This document shows, in pieces, positions 43,433-53,325 of a stretch of 64,000 nt of DNA. The stretch lies in assembly GCF_027924145.1 (NCBI RefSeq), contig NZ_BRVP01000014.1, forward strand, positions 55,208 through 119,207, written 5' to 3'. The notes beneath the pieces were generated by a model that saw nothing but the letters and a program-made list of their open reading frames with translations, searched no databases and was not told the origin of the DNA. This stretch comes from Neptunitalea chrysea. Its GTDB lineage: Bacteria > Bacteroidota > Bacteroidia > Flavobacteriales > Flavobacteriaceae. Made by a program: the position numbers and the translations under genes. Position 1 is the stretch's first letter; each line of letters opens with the position of its first letter.

Positions 43433-45823
43433 ATGAAATTTCCGCAACACATAAAAGAGTTACACCTCACGTTAACCTGTACTCTTTTAGCCCTTGTATT
43501 AACTACTCCACAATTTAGTAATGCAACTACGCAGAAAACCTCAACTTCTTTTAGGAAACATCTTACCAATTCGGTTTCAGGGCATGTAACCGATAGTTAC
43601 GGAAATCCGGTAGTTCAGGCAAATATTTCTATAGAAGGAACTGCTTTAGGTACTACTACCGATGCCAAAGGATACTTTTTTATTAGCGGTGTACCCGATG
43701 GTACGTACAGCCTTAAAGTAGCCTATGTTGGTTTAGAAACTCAAACCAAAAAAATGATTGTTACCGATAATACCGAGCTGGTATTAAACTTTACACTTAA
43801 AGAGCAAAATGAAGTGTTAAACGAGGTTGTTGTTGAAGCTAACCAAAACAAATACAGCAAAAAAGAAAGTAAAATGGTATCTAGAATGCCAATTACATAT
43901 ATGCAAAACCCACAGGTATATTCAGTGATTACCAAACAAGTTTTGGTAGACCAAATGGTAGCCGATGTAAACAGTGCACTACAATCTGCGCCCGGAGCAA
44001 GTAATATTGTAGGAAGTGTTGGTTCTGGTGGGGTTGGACTCTCTTTATACTTAAGAGGATTTAGTACCAGCGTTAACATGCGTAACGGTATGGCTACCAA
44101 CTTTGTAACTACTGCCGATATGGCTAACGTAGAAAGCTTAGAAATTATAAAAGGGCCATCTGCAACCTTATTTGGTTCTACCTTAACTTCTTATGGTGGG
44201 CTTGTAAACAAGGTAACTAAAAAACCGTTCAGCACTATGAAAGGTGAAGTAGCTTACTATTTAGGTAGCTTCGGATTGTCTAGAATTACAGCAGATTTAA
44301 ACGCTCCGTTAAACGAAGAGAAAACAGTTTTGTTTAGAATTAATGCTGCTAAACACAACGAGAAAAGTTTTCAGAACTACGGACACCAAAAAAATTATGC
44401 GGTAATGCCAAGCTTAACGTATTTGGCTAGTGACCGTTTAACCTTAAATATTGAAGCAGAACTATACCATACCAATAGACCTAGCAATTATTTTGGTATT
44501 AGTAGTGGGGTAACTGCAACCAGCTTTGACGGGTTGGATTATGATTTTGACTACTCGTACGGTAGTGACCAACTACAAAGTGAGGCCGATGTTTTCAACG
44601 TATTTGCTCAGGCAGAATATAAATTATCTGATAACTGGACATCGCAAACCAACATCTCTACTGCCAATACAGACAATAGTGCCAACTACTTATTCTTAAC
44701 ATTTTTAGATAATAGTCAGGTACGTAGAATGCCTATGAATATTGAAAGTAATTTTAATAGCACACAGGTACAACAAAACTTTACAGGTACCATGAATTTT
44801 GGGAACGTAGAGAACAAATTATTAGTTGGTTTAGACTATTTCTACCTAACTACTAAAGATAAAAGAACACGTTTTGTATATGATATTATTACACCTGATG
44901 ATCCTGAAGTTGATATTAACTACCAATCGTATTTAGCTACTTTGGGAGAAAACGATCCGTATGCAAGTGTAAAACGTGAACAAGAAACCTATAGTGCTTA
45001 TTTTTCTGATGTGTTAACCATTGCAGACCGTTTAAATATTATGGCTGCCCTACGTGTAGACCACTTTATTGATAAAACAACTGATTTTGACCAGACTTCT
45101 CTATCTCCAAAATTTGGTGCTACCTATGAAATTATTAAAGATGAATTAACCGCTTTTGGTAACTTTATGGATGGTTTTTCTAACGTAACTCCCGAGGAAA
45201 CAGCCAATAACTCAACTCAAACATATAAACCTGAACACGCAACGCAATGGGAAGGAGGTATTAAAGCCGATTTATTTGATAACAAATTGAGTTTCACCGC
45301 TAGTTACTATGACATTAAGGTTAGAAATATTGTACGCAGTGTACCGGATGCAAATAACATTGGAGTTTACAATGCCGTACAAGATGGTACCCGTAATAGT
45401 AAAGGTGTAGACCTTGAAGTAATTGCCAACCCAATTGCTGGATGGAACATTATTGCAGGATACGGTTATAACGAAAGTCGCTACACAAAAGCTGACGAGA
45501 ATGTAGAAGGTAACAGACCTTACTCTACTCCGTATAACGTGGCTAACTTCTGGACTACTTATAAATTTATGTCTGGTAACTTAGAAGGTTTTGGTATTGG
45601 ACTAGGTGGGAACTACGTAGGAGACTCTTATTTAGATGATGCTAACACTTTTACCATTCCAGAACACACTGTTGTTAACGGAACTGTATTCTTTGAAAAA
45701 CCTAAATACCGTATTGGTTTTAAACTTAACAATATTGGAAATACAGAATATTGGGCTGCCAATTACTGGGCTCAACCTCAAAAAACTAGAAATTTTGTAG
45801 TGAATTTCACATACAAGTTCTAA
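43433..45823 (+). CDS. TonB-dependent siderophore receptor
   Basis: A 796-residue outer-membrane receptor importing ferric siderophores. It has a signal peptide, a CarboxypepD-regulatory-like N-terminal domain (about 50-130: GHVTDSYGNPVVQANISIEG), a plug domain (about 145-270, with SLYLRGFSTS and VESLEIIKGPSATLFG) and a 22-strand barrel ending in NFVVNFTYKF. The VESLEIIKGPSA segment is the classic siderophore-receptor plug motif. It is followed by a terminator, then the PepSY-esterase gene, giving an uptake-and-release module. Confidence 0.93.
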   Translation: MKFPQHIKELHLTLTCTLLALVLTTPQFSNATTQKTSTSFRKHLTNSVSGHVTDSYGNPVVQANISIEGTALGTTTDAKGYFFISGVPDGTYSLKVAYVGLETQTKKMIVTDNTELVLNFTLKEQNEVLNEVVVEANQNKYSKKESKMVSRMPITYMQNPQVYSVITKQVLVDQMVADVNSALQSAPGASNIVGSVGSGGVGLSLYLRGFSTSVNMRNGMATNFVTTADMANVESLEIIKGPSATLFGSTLTSYGGLVNKVTKKPFSTMKGEVAYYLGSFGLSRITADLNAPLNEEKTVLFRINAAKHNEKSFQNYGHQKNYAVMPSLTYLASDRLTLNIEAELYHTNRPSNYFGISSGVTATSFDGLDYDFDYSYGSDQLQSEADVFNVFAQAEYKLSDNWTSQTNISTANTDNSANYLFLTFLDNSQVRRMPMNIESNFNSTQVQQNFTGTMNFGNVENKLLVGLDYFYLTTKDKRTRFVYDIITPDDPEVDINYQSYLATLGENDPYASVKREQETYSAYFSDVLTIADRLNIMAALRVDHFIDKTTDFDQTSLSPKFGATYEIIKDELTAFGNFMDGFSNVTPEETANNSTQTYKPEHATQWEGGIKADLFDNKLSFTASYYDIKVRNIVRSVPDANNIGVYNAVQDGTRNSKGVDLEVIANPIAGWNIIAGYGYNESRYTKADENVEGNRPYSTPYNVANFWTTYKFMSGNLEGFGIGLGGNYVGDSYLDDANTFTIPEHTVVNGTVFFEKPKYRIGFKLNNIGNTEYWAANYWAQPQKTRNFVVNFTYKF

Positions 45824-45838
45824 TATCTCCGATTACAT

Positions 45839-45871
45839 GAAGTTGACTCGTAAGGGTCAACTTCTTTTTTT
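45839..45871 (+). terminator. terminator after the siderophore receptor
   Basis: 9-bp stem GAAGTTGAC/GTCAACTTC, 8-base loop, followed by a run of T. The downstream gene may be served by read-through or its own promoter. Confidence 0.85.
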
Positions 45872-45912
45872 GTTCACTCAAGTATACAGCTTTACCTTCC
45901 CAACAATTCACT

Positions 45913-48087
45913 ATGAAAGAAAAACAACACATGAAGAAAAAAGGGTCTTCTACCTTTAATAAAATTGTAGCATGGATTCATCTTTGGCCTAGTATTGTAT
46001 CGGGTATTGTAGTGGTATTTGTTTGTTTAACAGGTACCATTATTGTTTATGGTGATGAGATTATGGATTTATCGGCAGGAGATGCCAAATACGTAACCCC
46101 CGGAGATACACGCCTTACCTATGCCGAAATTAACGAACGTGTTTTAGCAAAAAATTCACTTTACGGTATATCAGAAGCTGTTTTTTACAAAGACCCTACA
46201 CGTAGTGTGAGGCTTCGCATTTTTGATCGTAAAAATGTGAAAATGTTATTGATGTACATAGACCCTTATACCGGGGAAATACTTAAAGAAGATACCACCA
46301 TTTATTTTTTCTTTATTACGGCACATCTACATGCACAACTATTGGCAGGCCCTATAGGTGGCTGGATTGTGGTAGTATCTACCATTATATTTTTTATAAG
46401 CAGTATCACTGGGCTTATTTTATGGTGGCCAAAAAAATGGAACAAGACTACAAGAAAAGCCAGTTTTACGGTAAAATGGAGCGCTAAGTTTAAGCGTCTG
46501 AATTATGATTTGCACAATGTTTTTGGATTTTATTCTTTGCTATTATGTGTTATTTTAAGCGGAACAGGACTTATCATATTCTTTCATACCTTAATGGATG
46601 TTACCGTAAAAGTTACTGGCGGTGATGAGCTTGGTTTAATGCACTACCTACCAAAAGCAGATAGTACCAAAACACAACTAGATATGGTTACTTTTGCTTA
46701 TAAAACTCTTGAAGAGGAATATCCTGAAAAAGAAGCGGCTTCTATTAGGGTATACCAATCAGAAAAAGTGGGTTCATTTACCTTTACCACCGGTAAACCA
46801 GGTTTAAAGAGTATTGAAAAAGATGATGTAACCGCCTATAATAAGTACACGGGTGAAAAAATTACTATTAAACCGGAAACCCTTACCCATGAAAAAACCG
46901 AAAATACGGTTTGGCAATTACACATGGGACAATGGTGGGGGCAACTTGGTAAGCTGCTTACCTTTTTGGCTGGTATTGTAGCCACAAGTTTACCTATAAC
47001 CGGATTTATAGTATGGTGGGGCAAACAAAAGAAAAAAAAAGGCAATAGTTTGAGACATTTTATAATATTAACTAGTTTGTTCATTGGTTTGTGCAGTTTT
47101 GCACAAACCGATGCTATTTTGGTTGGGTTTACAATACAACACCACTCTGCGGTACTTAACGAAGAGCGCACCCTTAATATTCATTTACCTGACGATTACG
47201 AAAAATATCCGCAGCAAAACTACCCAATAGTAGTGCTGTTAGATAGTGAAATGTATTTTGAAAGCTATGTGGGTATACAAAAAAACTTAAGTAAAGATCC
47301 GCATGCTTCTATCCCAAAAATGATTGTGGTAGGTATAGAAAACACACATAGAACCCGCGATCTTACACCTTCTAAAATTGAAGGTATAGACCATTCTGGA
47401 AATGAACAACCTATGTTTGCTGATGGTGGCGGTAATGAAGCTTTTTTAAAATACATCAATACTGAATTATTACCCTACATTAAGGCCAACTACAGAACCG
47501 AAGATTATCACATATTAGTTGGTCATTCCTTTGGTGGTTTGGCAGTGGTAAATGCATTTTTAGAAGATGCACCTTTTAATGCCTATCTGGCATTAGATCC
47601 TAGTTTATGGTGGGACAACCAATCAATGCTTAAAAAAGCAGATCGTATATTTGCTAACCATACTATTACTAAAAAAACAAGTTTGTACATGGTGTTAGCA
47701 CACCATAATAATTCACCAGATGATGTTACAAACATGACGCTTCCCAACATGGATTTTAAAAAGGTATTAGAAAAATACAACCCTGAAAACGTACGTTGGA
47801 AACATGAGGTGTTTCACCAATACGACCATGGTACTGTAGTAATCCCTTCTATGTATAATGGTATGCTGTCTATCTTTGAAGGCTACCAAACCAATGCCCG
47901 TGACATGCTAAAAAACCCGGAGTATTTAGAAGAGCATTACAAGAAATTCAGTGAAAAAATAGGGTATACCTTTATACCTCAATTAAACTATCTTAATTGG
48001 ATATCTGAGTTTTATAAAAATGATCCTAACAAACAAGCTGTACGAACCATTATAACTTTAAAACAAAAATGGTATGCTAAGCACTAA
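45913..48087 (+). CDS. PepSY-TM reductase fused to a periplasmic siderophore-type esterase
   Basis: A 724-residue protein in one frame. Residues 1-375 are a PepSY-associated transmembrane protein (helices near 20-45, 145-175, 205-230 and 350-373; GSGTGLIIFF-like and a conserved HMGQWWGQLGKLL), the kind that reduces ferric siderophores. After a KQKKKK stretch encoded by A9 (47032-47040) comes a signal-anchor helix (LRHFIILTSLFIGLCSFAQ, near 381-398) and an alpha/beta-fold esterase with GHSFGGLAV (Ser near 539), LDPSLWWDN and a late His, like IroE/Fes-type esterases. Both other frames stop within a few codons of the A9, so the junction could be slippage, a sequencing indel or a genuine fusion. 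Confidence 0.85.
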   Translation: MKEKQHMKKKGSSTFNKIVAWIHLWPSIVSGIVVVFVCLTGTIIVYGDEIMDLSAGDAKYVTPGDTRLTYAEINERVLAKNSLYGISEAVFYKDPTRSVRLRIFDRKNVKMLLMYIDPYTGEILKEDTTIYFFFITAHLHAQLLAGPIGGWIVVVSTIIFFISSITGLILWWPKKWNKTTRKASFTVKWSAKFKRLNYDLHNVFGFYSLLLCVILSGTGLIIFFHTLMDVTVKVTGGDELGLMHYLPKADSTKTQLDMVTFAYKTLEEEYPEKEAASIRVYQSEKVGSFTFTTGKPGLKSIEKDDVTAYNKYTGEKITIKPETLTHEKTENTVWQLHMGQWWGQLGKLLTFLAGIVATSLPITGFIVWWGKQKKKKGNSLRHFIILTSLFIGLCSFAQTDAILVGFTIQHHSAVLNEERTLNIHLPDDYEKYPQQNYPIVVLLDSEMYFESYVGIQKNLSKDPHASIPKMIVVGIENTHRTRDLTPSKIEGIDHSGNEQPMFADGGGNEAFLKYINTELLPYIKANYRTEDYHILVGHSFGGLAVVNAFLEDAPFNAYLALDPSLWWDNQSMLKKADRIFANHTITKKTSLYMVLAHHNNSPDDVTNMTLPNMDFKKVLEKYNPENVRWKHEVFHQYDHGTVVIPSMYNGMLSIFEGYQTNARDMLKNPEYLEEHYKKFSEKIGYTFIPQLNYLNWISEFYKNDPNKQAVRTIITLKQKWYAKH
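47032..47040 (+). other. A9 homopolymer at the PepSY/esterase junction
   Basis: Nine A bases encode the lysine run before the esterase signal helix. A gain of one A leads to TAG, and a loss of one A leads to TGA, within four codons. A TTG at 47050 could start a separate esterase. Confidence 0.7.
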
Positions 48088-48111
48088 GACTTTCTAAAAA
48101 AAGCGGTAAAC

Positions 48112-48147
48112 GCTTAGGGGCAAGCTCACAAAGCATTTAGTAAGCAT
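48112..48147. repeat. dispersed intergenic repeat, partial copy 2a
   Basis: Matches the 5' part of the copy near 55566 (GGGGCAAGC-CACAAAGCATTTA). It lies just after the esterase stop, in tandem with copy 2b. Confidence 0.5.
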
Positions 48148-48155
48148 TGCATATC

Positions 48156-48200
48156 TATTTCAAGACAAGTCTCGAAGCATTTAATCTCAATTATTGAGTA
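48156..48200. repeat. dispersed hairpin-containing intergenic repeat, copy 2b
   Basis: Contains AAGCATTTAATCTCAATT then ATTGAG. CTCAA-TTA-TTGAG forms a small stem-loop. Shares its 3' half closely with the copy near 55566. Confidence 0.6.
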
Positions 48201-48206
48201 AAAAAA

Positions 48207-48236
48207 AGAGTTTAACTTTTATAAAAGTTAAACTCT
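48207..48236. terminator. bidirectional terminator between esterase and lepB
   Basis: Perfect arms AGAGTTTAACTTTT/AAAAGTTAAACTCT with a 2-base centre, between convergent genes. Confidence 0.88.
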
Positions 48237-48263
48237 CTTAATACCTAATAGTAGGTCTAATTA

Positions 48264-49841
48264 TTATCCTTTTTTCTTCTTATAAAATTTAGATCCAAAA
48301 TACAGTAATACCCCCACTACAACTGCATACCAAAAATAGGACTTCGGCTGACCATCTCCACCAACCGTAGTAAATAACCTATCCCAACGTATCTTATTCT
48401 TAATACCACTGGCGTTGCTCTCATAACTCATCCAAATAAACACCGGTTTACCAACCACGTGATCAAAAGGTACATACCCCCACTTACGTGCATCTAGAGA
48501 TCGGTGACGGTTATCGCCCATCATCCAATAGTAATTTTGCTTTACTGTATACGTATCGGTTTGTTTACCATTAATATAAATATCATCTCCAGCAACCGAT
48601 AAATTATTATTTTCATACTCAGCAATCAAACGCTTATAAAATGGAAGATTTGCTCTTGTAATTTTCAGTTCATCTCCTTTTTTAGGTATGTAAATAGGAC
48701 CAAAATTATCCATATTCCAATCCAATGAATCAATATATGGGAAAACAGCATCTTTAACTCCTTTAGGCGTCAGCATTTTAGTAACACTCTTAACTGCCGG
48801 ATGGCTTTTAATAAGTTCGGCTTCTTTATCTGTCAATACTAGCGTATACTCTTTTCCATTAAAACCTCCTTCTCTATACCCATAGCGTTCTACCAACATT
48901 TCATAAGGGATCTGCTGGCCATCTGTATCTACCTTAAATATATATTGTGGCTTGGCACGCTCTGGCAATACTGTACGTTTTCCGTTTATATATACATACC
49001 CTTCTCTTATTTCTAAACTATCACCTGCAATAGCCACACAACGTTTTACTAAGTTGGTCTTTTTATCTATAGGCTTATAATAATTTCTATCTGGATGAAA
49101 ATCATTCATATCCAGTAACGTATCTGCCGGCTGGTTAAACACCACAATATCGTTACGCGCTATATCTTGTAAACCAGGTAAACGCATATAAGGTAATTGA
49201 AACTTGTTCCAGATAGAGGTGTTACGTTCCTCATATCTGTCGTCAAATAAATACGACTTCAATTTTACCAATGGTAGTGTGTCATGTACAAAAGGTGCCG
49301 ATACCATAGTCATAGGTACCCTTGCTCCGTAATGAAACTTACTCACAAATAATAAATCGCCTACCAACAATGTTTTTTCTAAAGATGACGAAGGTATCAC
49401 AAACGGCTGCATAATGTAGATGTGCACAAAAGTAGCGGCTACAACCGCAAACACAATAGAGTTGGTCCACTCTCCTAAGACATTTTTTGGTTTTAAACTT
49501 CGGTCTTTAATGTAAGCATCATTAGTTACATAGCTAACATAAAATATATAAAAACCAAGGGTAAGTACTACTAACCAAGTTTCCTTAGTACTGTTTTTAC
49601 CAAAACTTCTAATAGTTTCTACCCATATAACAGGTATCATTACCAAATTAATAATAGGTACAAATAACAACAATACCCACCACCATGGGCGGTTAATAAT
49701 TTTCATTAAAATTACCGCGTTGTAAATAGGTACAATTGCTTCCCAGGCTTTTCTGCCCGCTCTTTGGTATAGTTTAAAAGTTGCTAAAAAATGGATTACC
49801 TGTATTACCAGTATAAATACCAACCACTGAGAAAATGTCAT
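48264..49841 (-). CDS. lepB: signal peptidase I, Bacteroidetes type
   Basis: A 525-residue membrane protease removing signal peptides. An N-terminal DUF5684-like membrane region (four helices in about the first 125 residues) precedes the S26 domain. The Ser nucleophile lies in VIPSSSLEKTLLVGD near 151 (with Leu where most enzymes have Met) and the general-base Lys in LVKRCVAIAGDSLEI near 263. A large insertion follows before the YWMMGDNRHRSLDARKWG box (near 440). The length of over 500 is normal for Bacteroidetes. A palindrome lies directly upstream of its start. Confidence 0.95.
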   Translation of the reverse strand: MTFSQWLVFILVIQVIHFLATFKLYQRAGRKAWEAIVPIYNAVILMKIINRPWWWVLLLFVPIINLVMIPVIWVETIRSFGKNSTKETWLVVLTLGFYIFYVSYVTNDAYIKDRSLKPKNVLGEWTNSIVFAVVAATFVHIYIMQPFVIPSSSLEKTLLVGDLLFVSKFHYGARVPMTMVSAPFVHDTLPLVKLKSYLFDDRYEERNTSIWNKFQLPYMRLPGLQDIARNDIVVFNQPADTLLDMNDFHPDRNYYKPIDKKTNLVKRCVAIAGDSLEIREGYVYINGKRTVLPERAKPQYIFKVDTDGQQIPYEMLVERYGYREGGFNGKEYTLVLTDKEAELIKSHPAVKSVTKMLTPKGVKDAVFPYIDSLDWNMDNFGPIYIPKKGDELKITRANLPFYKRLIAEYENNNLSVAGDDIYINGKQTDTYTVKQNYYWMMGDNRHRSLDARKWGYVPFDHVVGKPVFIWMSYESNASGIKNKIRWDRLFTTVGGDGQPKSYFWYAVVVGVLLYFGSKFYKKKKG

Positions 49842-49846
49842 CTTAT

Positions 49847-49876
49847 ACTATTTTTTGCATAGGTATGCAAAATAGT
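49847..49876. promoter_or_regulatory. inverted repeat abutting the lepB start
   Basis: Arms ACTATTTTTTGCAT and ATGCAAAATAGT (2-base bulge) around AGGT, 5 bases before the lepB start codon on the minus strand. It may be an operator or a 5'-leader hairpin. Confidence 0.4.
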
Positions 49877-49984
49877 ACTTATGTTACAATTAATTGCTAT
49901 TTAATAAATCATTATATCATACAATTAATAACAATTTTATAAGGTGCAATGAAGCTTATTAAAGCATTTCCCTATCTTTAGCCT

Positions 49985-51685
49985 ATGTTAAAGGTTACCA
50001 ATTTATCTGTTGCGTTTAAAAAAGAAAACGAGTTTACCAATGTTATTCATGGCATCTCCTATGAAGTAGGAGCTAATGAAATTGTAGGTATTGTAGGTGA
50101 ATCGGGCAGCGGTAAATCGGTTTCGTCTTTGGCTCTTATGGGGTTGCTTCCCAAAAAAATTAGTGCCATTACCAACGGAAACATCCAATTTCAGGAACAA
50201 GAATTAAACGGATTATCTGAAAAAGCTTTTCAGGACATTCGAGGAAATCAAATTTCCATGATTTTTCAGGAACCTATGTCCTCTTTAAATCCGTCTATGA
50301 AATGCGGAAAACAGGTCATGGAAATTTTGCAACAGCATACCTCCCTCACCAAAAAAGAGATGAAAGCAAAAGTAATCGCCCTGTTTGAAAAGGTACAGCT
50401 ACCAGAACCCTCAGTGTTGTTTCATAAATATCCGCACCAAATTTCTGGCGGACAAAAACAGCGGGTAATGATAGCCATGGCTATTGCCTGTAAACCCAAA
50501 TTACTCATTGCCGATGAACCTACTACGGCCTTGGATGTTACCGTACAAAAGGAAATCATTAAACTTTTAAAGCAATTACAAGAGCAGACCAAAATGAGTA
50601 TTCTATTCATTTCACACGATCTTACGCTGGTTTCAGAAATTGCAGATAAGGTATTGGTCATGTACAAGGGAGAAATTGTAGAACAAGGCACCACCAATAC
50701 CATATTTAATACCCCGCAACATACGTATACCAAGGCACTTTTAGCCTCTAGACCTTCATTAGAGGTGAGACTGGCAAAATTACCCACAATCTCTGACTTT
50801 TTAAATAATACTACCAGCACCCAAGAAATAACCTCTGAAAAAAGAACTGAACAACATACACAACTCTACAGTAAACCACCCATTCTGGAAGTTAAAAATG
50901 TAGAGAAAGAATACATAACACATACTTCAATTTTTGGCAAAAACAATACATTTAAAGCAGTAAACAATGTTTCTTTCAATGTGTATGAAGGAGAAACCAT
51001 TGGTTTGGTGGGTGAAAGTGGTTGCGGAAAATCTACCTTAGGAAATGCCATTTTACAATTAGATAAAGCTACTGCAGGTAGTATTGTATACAGAGGAACC
51101 GATATTACCCAATTAGCTACTAAAGAGGTTCGAAAACTACGTAAAGAAATTCAGCTTATTTTTCAAGATCCGTATTCTTCTCTAAACCCTAGAATAAGTG
51201 TTGGCAACGCTATTTTAGAACCCATGAAAGTACACAAACTTTACAAAGATGATACAGAACGTAAAGAAAAAGTACTTGAATTATTAGAACGGGTAGGGTT
51301 AGATGCTTCTCATTACAACCGCTATCCTCATGAATTTTCAGGAGGGCAACGTCAACGTATTGGTATTGCCCGTACCATAGCATTACAACCCAAACTTATT
51401 ATTTGTGACGAATCGGTCTCGGCTTTAGATATTTCGGTACAGGCACAAGTACTCAATTTACTAAACGAACTAAAAGAAAATTTTGGTTTTACTTATATAT
51501 TTATTTCGCATGATTTAGCCGTTGTAAAATACATGAGCGATCAACTCATTGTAATGAACAAAGGTAAAATAGAAGAACTAGGAGACGCAGATTTTATTTA
51601 TTCGCATCCAAAATCAGAATATACTTACAACCTAATCGACGCAATCCCTAAAGAAAATGCAATAAAAAAACGTTTTCGTTCATAA
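49985..51685 (+). CDS. peptide/oligopeptide ABC transporter ATP-binding protein (two ATPase domains)
   Basis: A 566-residue protein joining two ABC ATPase domains. Domain 1 (about 1-270) has Walker A GESGSGKS, signature SGGQKQR and Walker B LLIADEPTTALD. Domain 2 (about 300-566) has GESGCGKS, SGGQRQR and LIICDESVSALD. This is the DppD-DppF/YejF double-domain arrangement energising peptide or related permeases. No permease or binding protein is adjacent in this window. Each domain has the Opp/Dpp-type C-terminal region. Confidence 0.93.
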   Translation: MLKVTNLSVAFKKENEFTNVIHGISYEVGANEIVGIVGESGSGKSVSSLALMGLLPKKISAITNGNIQFQEQELNGLSEKAFQDIRGNQISMIFQEPMSSLNPSMKCGKQVMEILQQHTSLTKKEMKAKVIALFEKVQLPEPSVLFHKYPHQISGGQKQRVMIAMAIACKPKLLIADEPTTALDVTVQKEIIKLLKQLQEQTKMSILFISHDLTLVSEIADKVLVMYKGEIVEQGTTNTIFNTPQHTYTKALLASRPSLEVRLAKLPTISDFLNNTTSTQEITSEKRTEQHTQLYSKPPILEVKNVEKEYITHTSIFGKNNTFKAVNNVSFNVYEGETIGLVGESGCGKSTLGNAILQLDKATAGSIVYRGTDITQLATKEVRKLRKEIQLIFQDPYSSLNPRISVGNAILEPMKVHKLYKDDTERKEKVLELLERVGLDASHYNRYPHEFSGGQRQRIGIARTIALQPKLIICDESVSALDISVQAQVLNLLNELKENFGFTYIFISHDLAVVKYMSDQLIVMNKGKIEELGDADFIYSHPKSEYTYNLIDAIPKENAIKKRFRS

Positions 51686-51754
51686 TTTTTGTTGAAAAAC
51701 TAACATTTATCATTTTTTAATAAAAATTTTATAATTCTTTAAGTCGTAATGTTA

Positions 51755-51762
51755 TACATTTG
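51755..51762 (+). promoter_or_regulatory. mqo: -7 promoter box for mqo
   Basis: TACATTTG matches TAnnTTTG, 21 bases before the ATG at 51784. Confidence 0.5.
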
Positions 51763-51783
51763 TGCTACCTAAATATTAATAAC

Positions 51784-53319
51784 ATGCGTAAGAATTCTGT
51801 TCCTGAAACTCAAGAAGTTGTATTAATAGGAGCCGGAATTATGAGTGCAACGCTTGCTGTACTACTTAAAAAATTATATCCGACTCTTGCGATTACTGTT
51901 TACGAAAAATTAGATGTAATTTCTGGTGAAAGCTCGAATGCTATGAATAATGCCGGAACCGGACATGCCGGTTTTTGTGAACTTAACTACACTCCACAAA
52001 ATGAAGATGGTTCAATAGATATTAAAAAAGCCATAGATGTTGCCAGTTCTTTTGAACTTTCCAGAGAATTTTGGTCTTATCTTATTAAAAACAATTTAAT
52101 TGATAATGCTGAAGATTTTATTTCTGCAACACCTCACTTAAGTTTTGTTTGGGGTAAAGATGATGTTAACTTCTTAAGGACACGATGGGAAACCATTACA
52201 ACGCATCCGTTATTTAAAGACATGGAATATTCGGAAGATCCGGAACAAATTGCGAAATGGATTCCTTTAGTGATGAAAGATCGTAAGCCGGGCGAGCCTG
52301 TTGCTGCCACCCGAATGGAGTCTGGTACCGATGTTAATTACGGTGAACTTACTAGAAAAATTTTATTAAACTTAATGTTTAATAACGATATAGAACTTCA
52401 TATTGCTCATGAAATAAAAGACCTTGCAAAACAAACCGATGGGTCTTGGGAATTAAAGGTTAAAAACCTTACTACCAAAAAGAAATTTACCAAAAAAGCC
52501 AACTTTGTATTTATTGGTGCCGGAGGTAAAGCCATTACACTTTTAGAAAAATCTAATATTAAAGAGGCTAAAGGCTATGGTGGTTTCCCTGTGAGTGGTG
52601 AATGGTTGGTATGTAACAACCCTGAGGTAGTAGAACAGCATCAGGCAAAAGTATATGGTAAAGCTAAAATAGGCGCTCCACCAATGTCTGTACCTCACTT
52701 AGATACCAGAAGAATTAATGGTAAAACCACGTTACTTTTTGGTCCTTTTGCAGGTTTTTCTACAAAATTCCTTAAAAACGGATCTTATTGGGATTTTATG
52801 GGATCTATGAGAAAAGACAATATCATTCCTATGATATCTGCTGGAGCTCATAATGTTCCATTAACCAAATATTTAATAGATCAGGTAAGACAATCTAAAG
52901 AAGATAAAATTGCTACCTTAAGAGATTATTTCCCAGATGCAAAAGCAGAAGACTGGGATGAAGAATTAGCCGGACAACGTGTTCAGGTTATTCAAAAAGA
53001 CGGAAAAGGCGGTGCCCTTAAATTTGGTACCGAGATTGTATGTGCACAAGATGGCTCTATTGCTGGATTGTTAGGTGCATCTCCAGGTGCTTCAACCGCA
53101 GTTTCTATTATGATTGGTCTTATTCAAAGATGTTTTCCTGAACAATTTGATAGTGAATGGAAAACTAAAATTCAAGATATGATTCCTTCTTATGGAAGAA
53201 CCGATTTAGACGAAGCGCATTATTTGAATAGCAGACAAAATACTGCTAAAATTTTATCCCTTATCCCAAAAACTTTAAACACTCAACATAAAGAAGTCGC
53301 TTCGTCTTACGTTAGTTAA
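51784..53319 (+). CDS. mqo: malate:quinone oxidoreductase
   Basis: A 511-residue membrane-associated FAD enzyme oxidising malate to oxaloacetate with electrons to quinone, serving the TCA cycle. It starts with VVLIGAGIMSATLAVLLKKL (FAD fold), then NAMNNAGTGHAGFCELNYTP, and contains TRMESGTDVNYGEL and the C-terminal GTEIVCAQDGSIAGLLGASPGAS, all Mqo hallmarks. A TTG-initiated extension from 51760 exists, but the ATG at 51784 follows the -7 box and fits the family start. An inverted repeat downstream terminates it. Confidence 0.96.
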   Translation: MRKNSVPETQEVVLIGAGIMSATLAVLLKKLYPTLAITVYEKLDVISGESSNAMNNAGTGHAGFCELNYTPQNEDGSIDIKKAIDVASSFELSREFWSYLIKNNLIDNAEDFISATPHLSFVWGKDDVNFLRTRWETITTHPLFKDMEYSEDPEQIAKWIPLVMKDRKPGEPVAATRMESGTDVNYGELTRKILLNLMFNNDIELHIAHEIKDLAKQTDGSWELKVKNLTTKKKFTKKANFVFIGAGGKAITLLEKSNIKEAKGYGGFPVSGEWLVCNNPEVVEQHQAKVYGKAKIGAPPMSVPHLDTRRINGKTTLLFGPFAGFSTKFLKNGSYWDFMGSMRKDNIIPMISAGAHNVPLTKYLIDQVRQSKEDKIATLRDYFPDAKAEDWDEELAGQRVQVIQKDGKGGALKFGTEIVCAQDGSIAGLLGASPGASTAVSIMIGLIQRCFPEQFDSEWKTKIQDMIPSYGRTDLDEAHYLNSRQNTAKILSLIPKTLNTQHKEVASSYVS

Positions 53320-53325
53320 TAGCAG

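Noticed and set aside
48264..49841. LepB length of 525 residues as a possible fusion or error
   Set aside because: Oversized signal peptidase I with an inserted region and an N-terminal membrane extension is normal for Bacteroidetes, and both catalytic residues are present.
49985..51685. Two ABC domains in one protein as a possible assembly fusion
   Set aside because: The double-ATPase DppD-DppF/YejF form is a known natural arrangement and both domains are complete.
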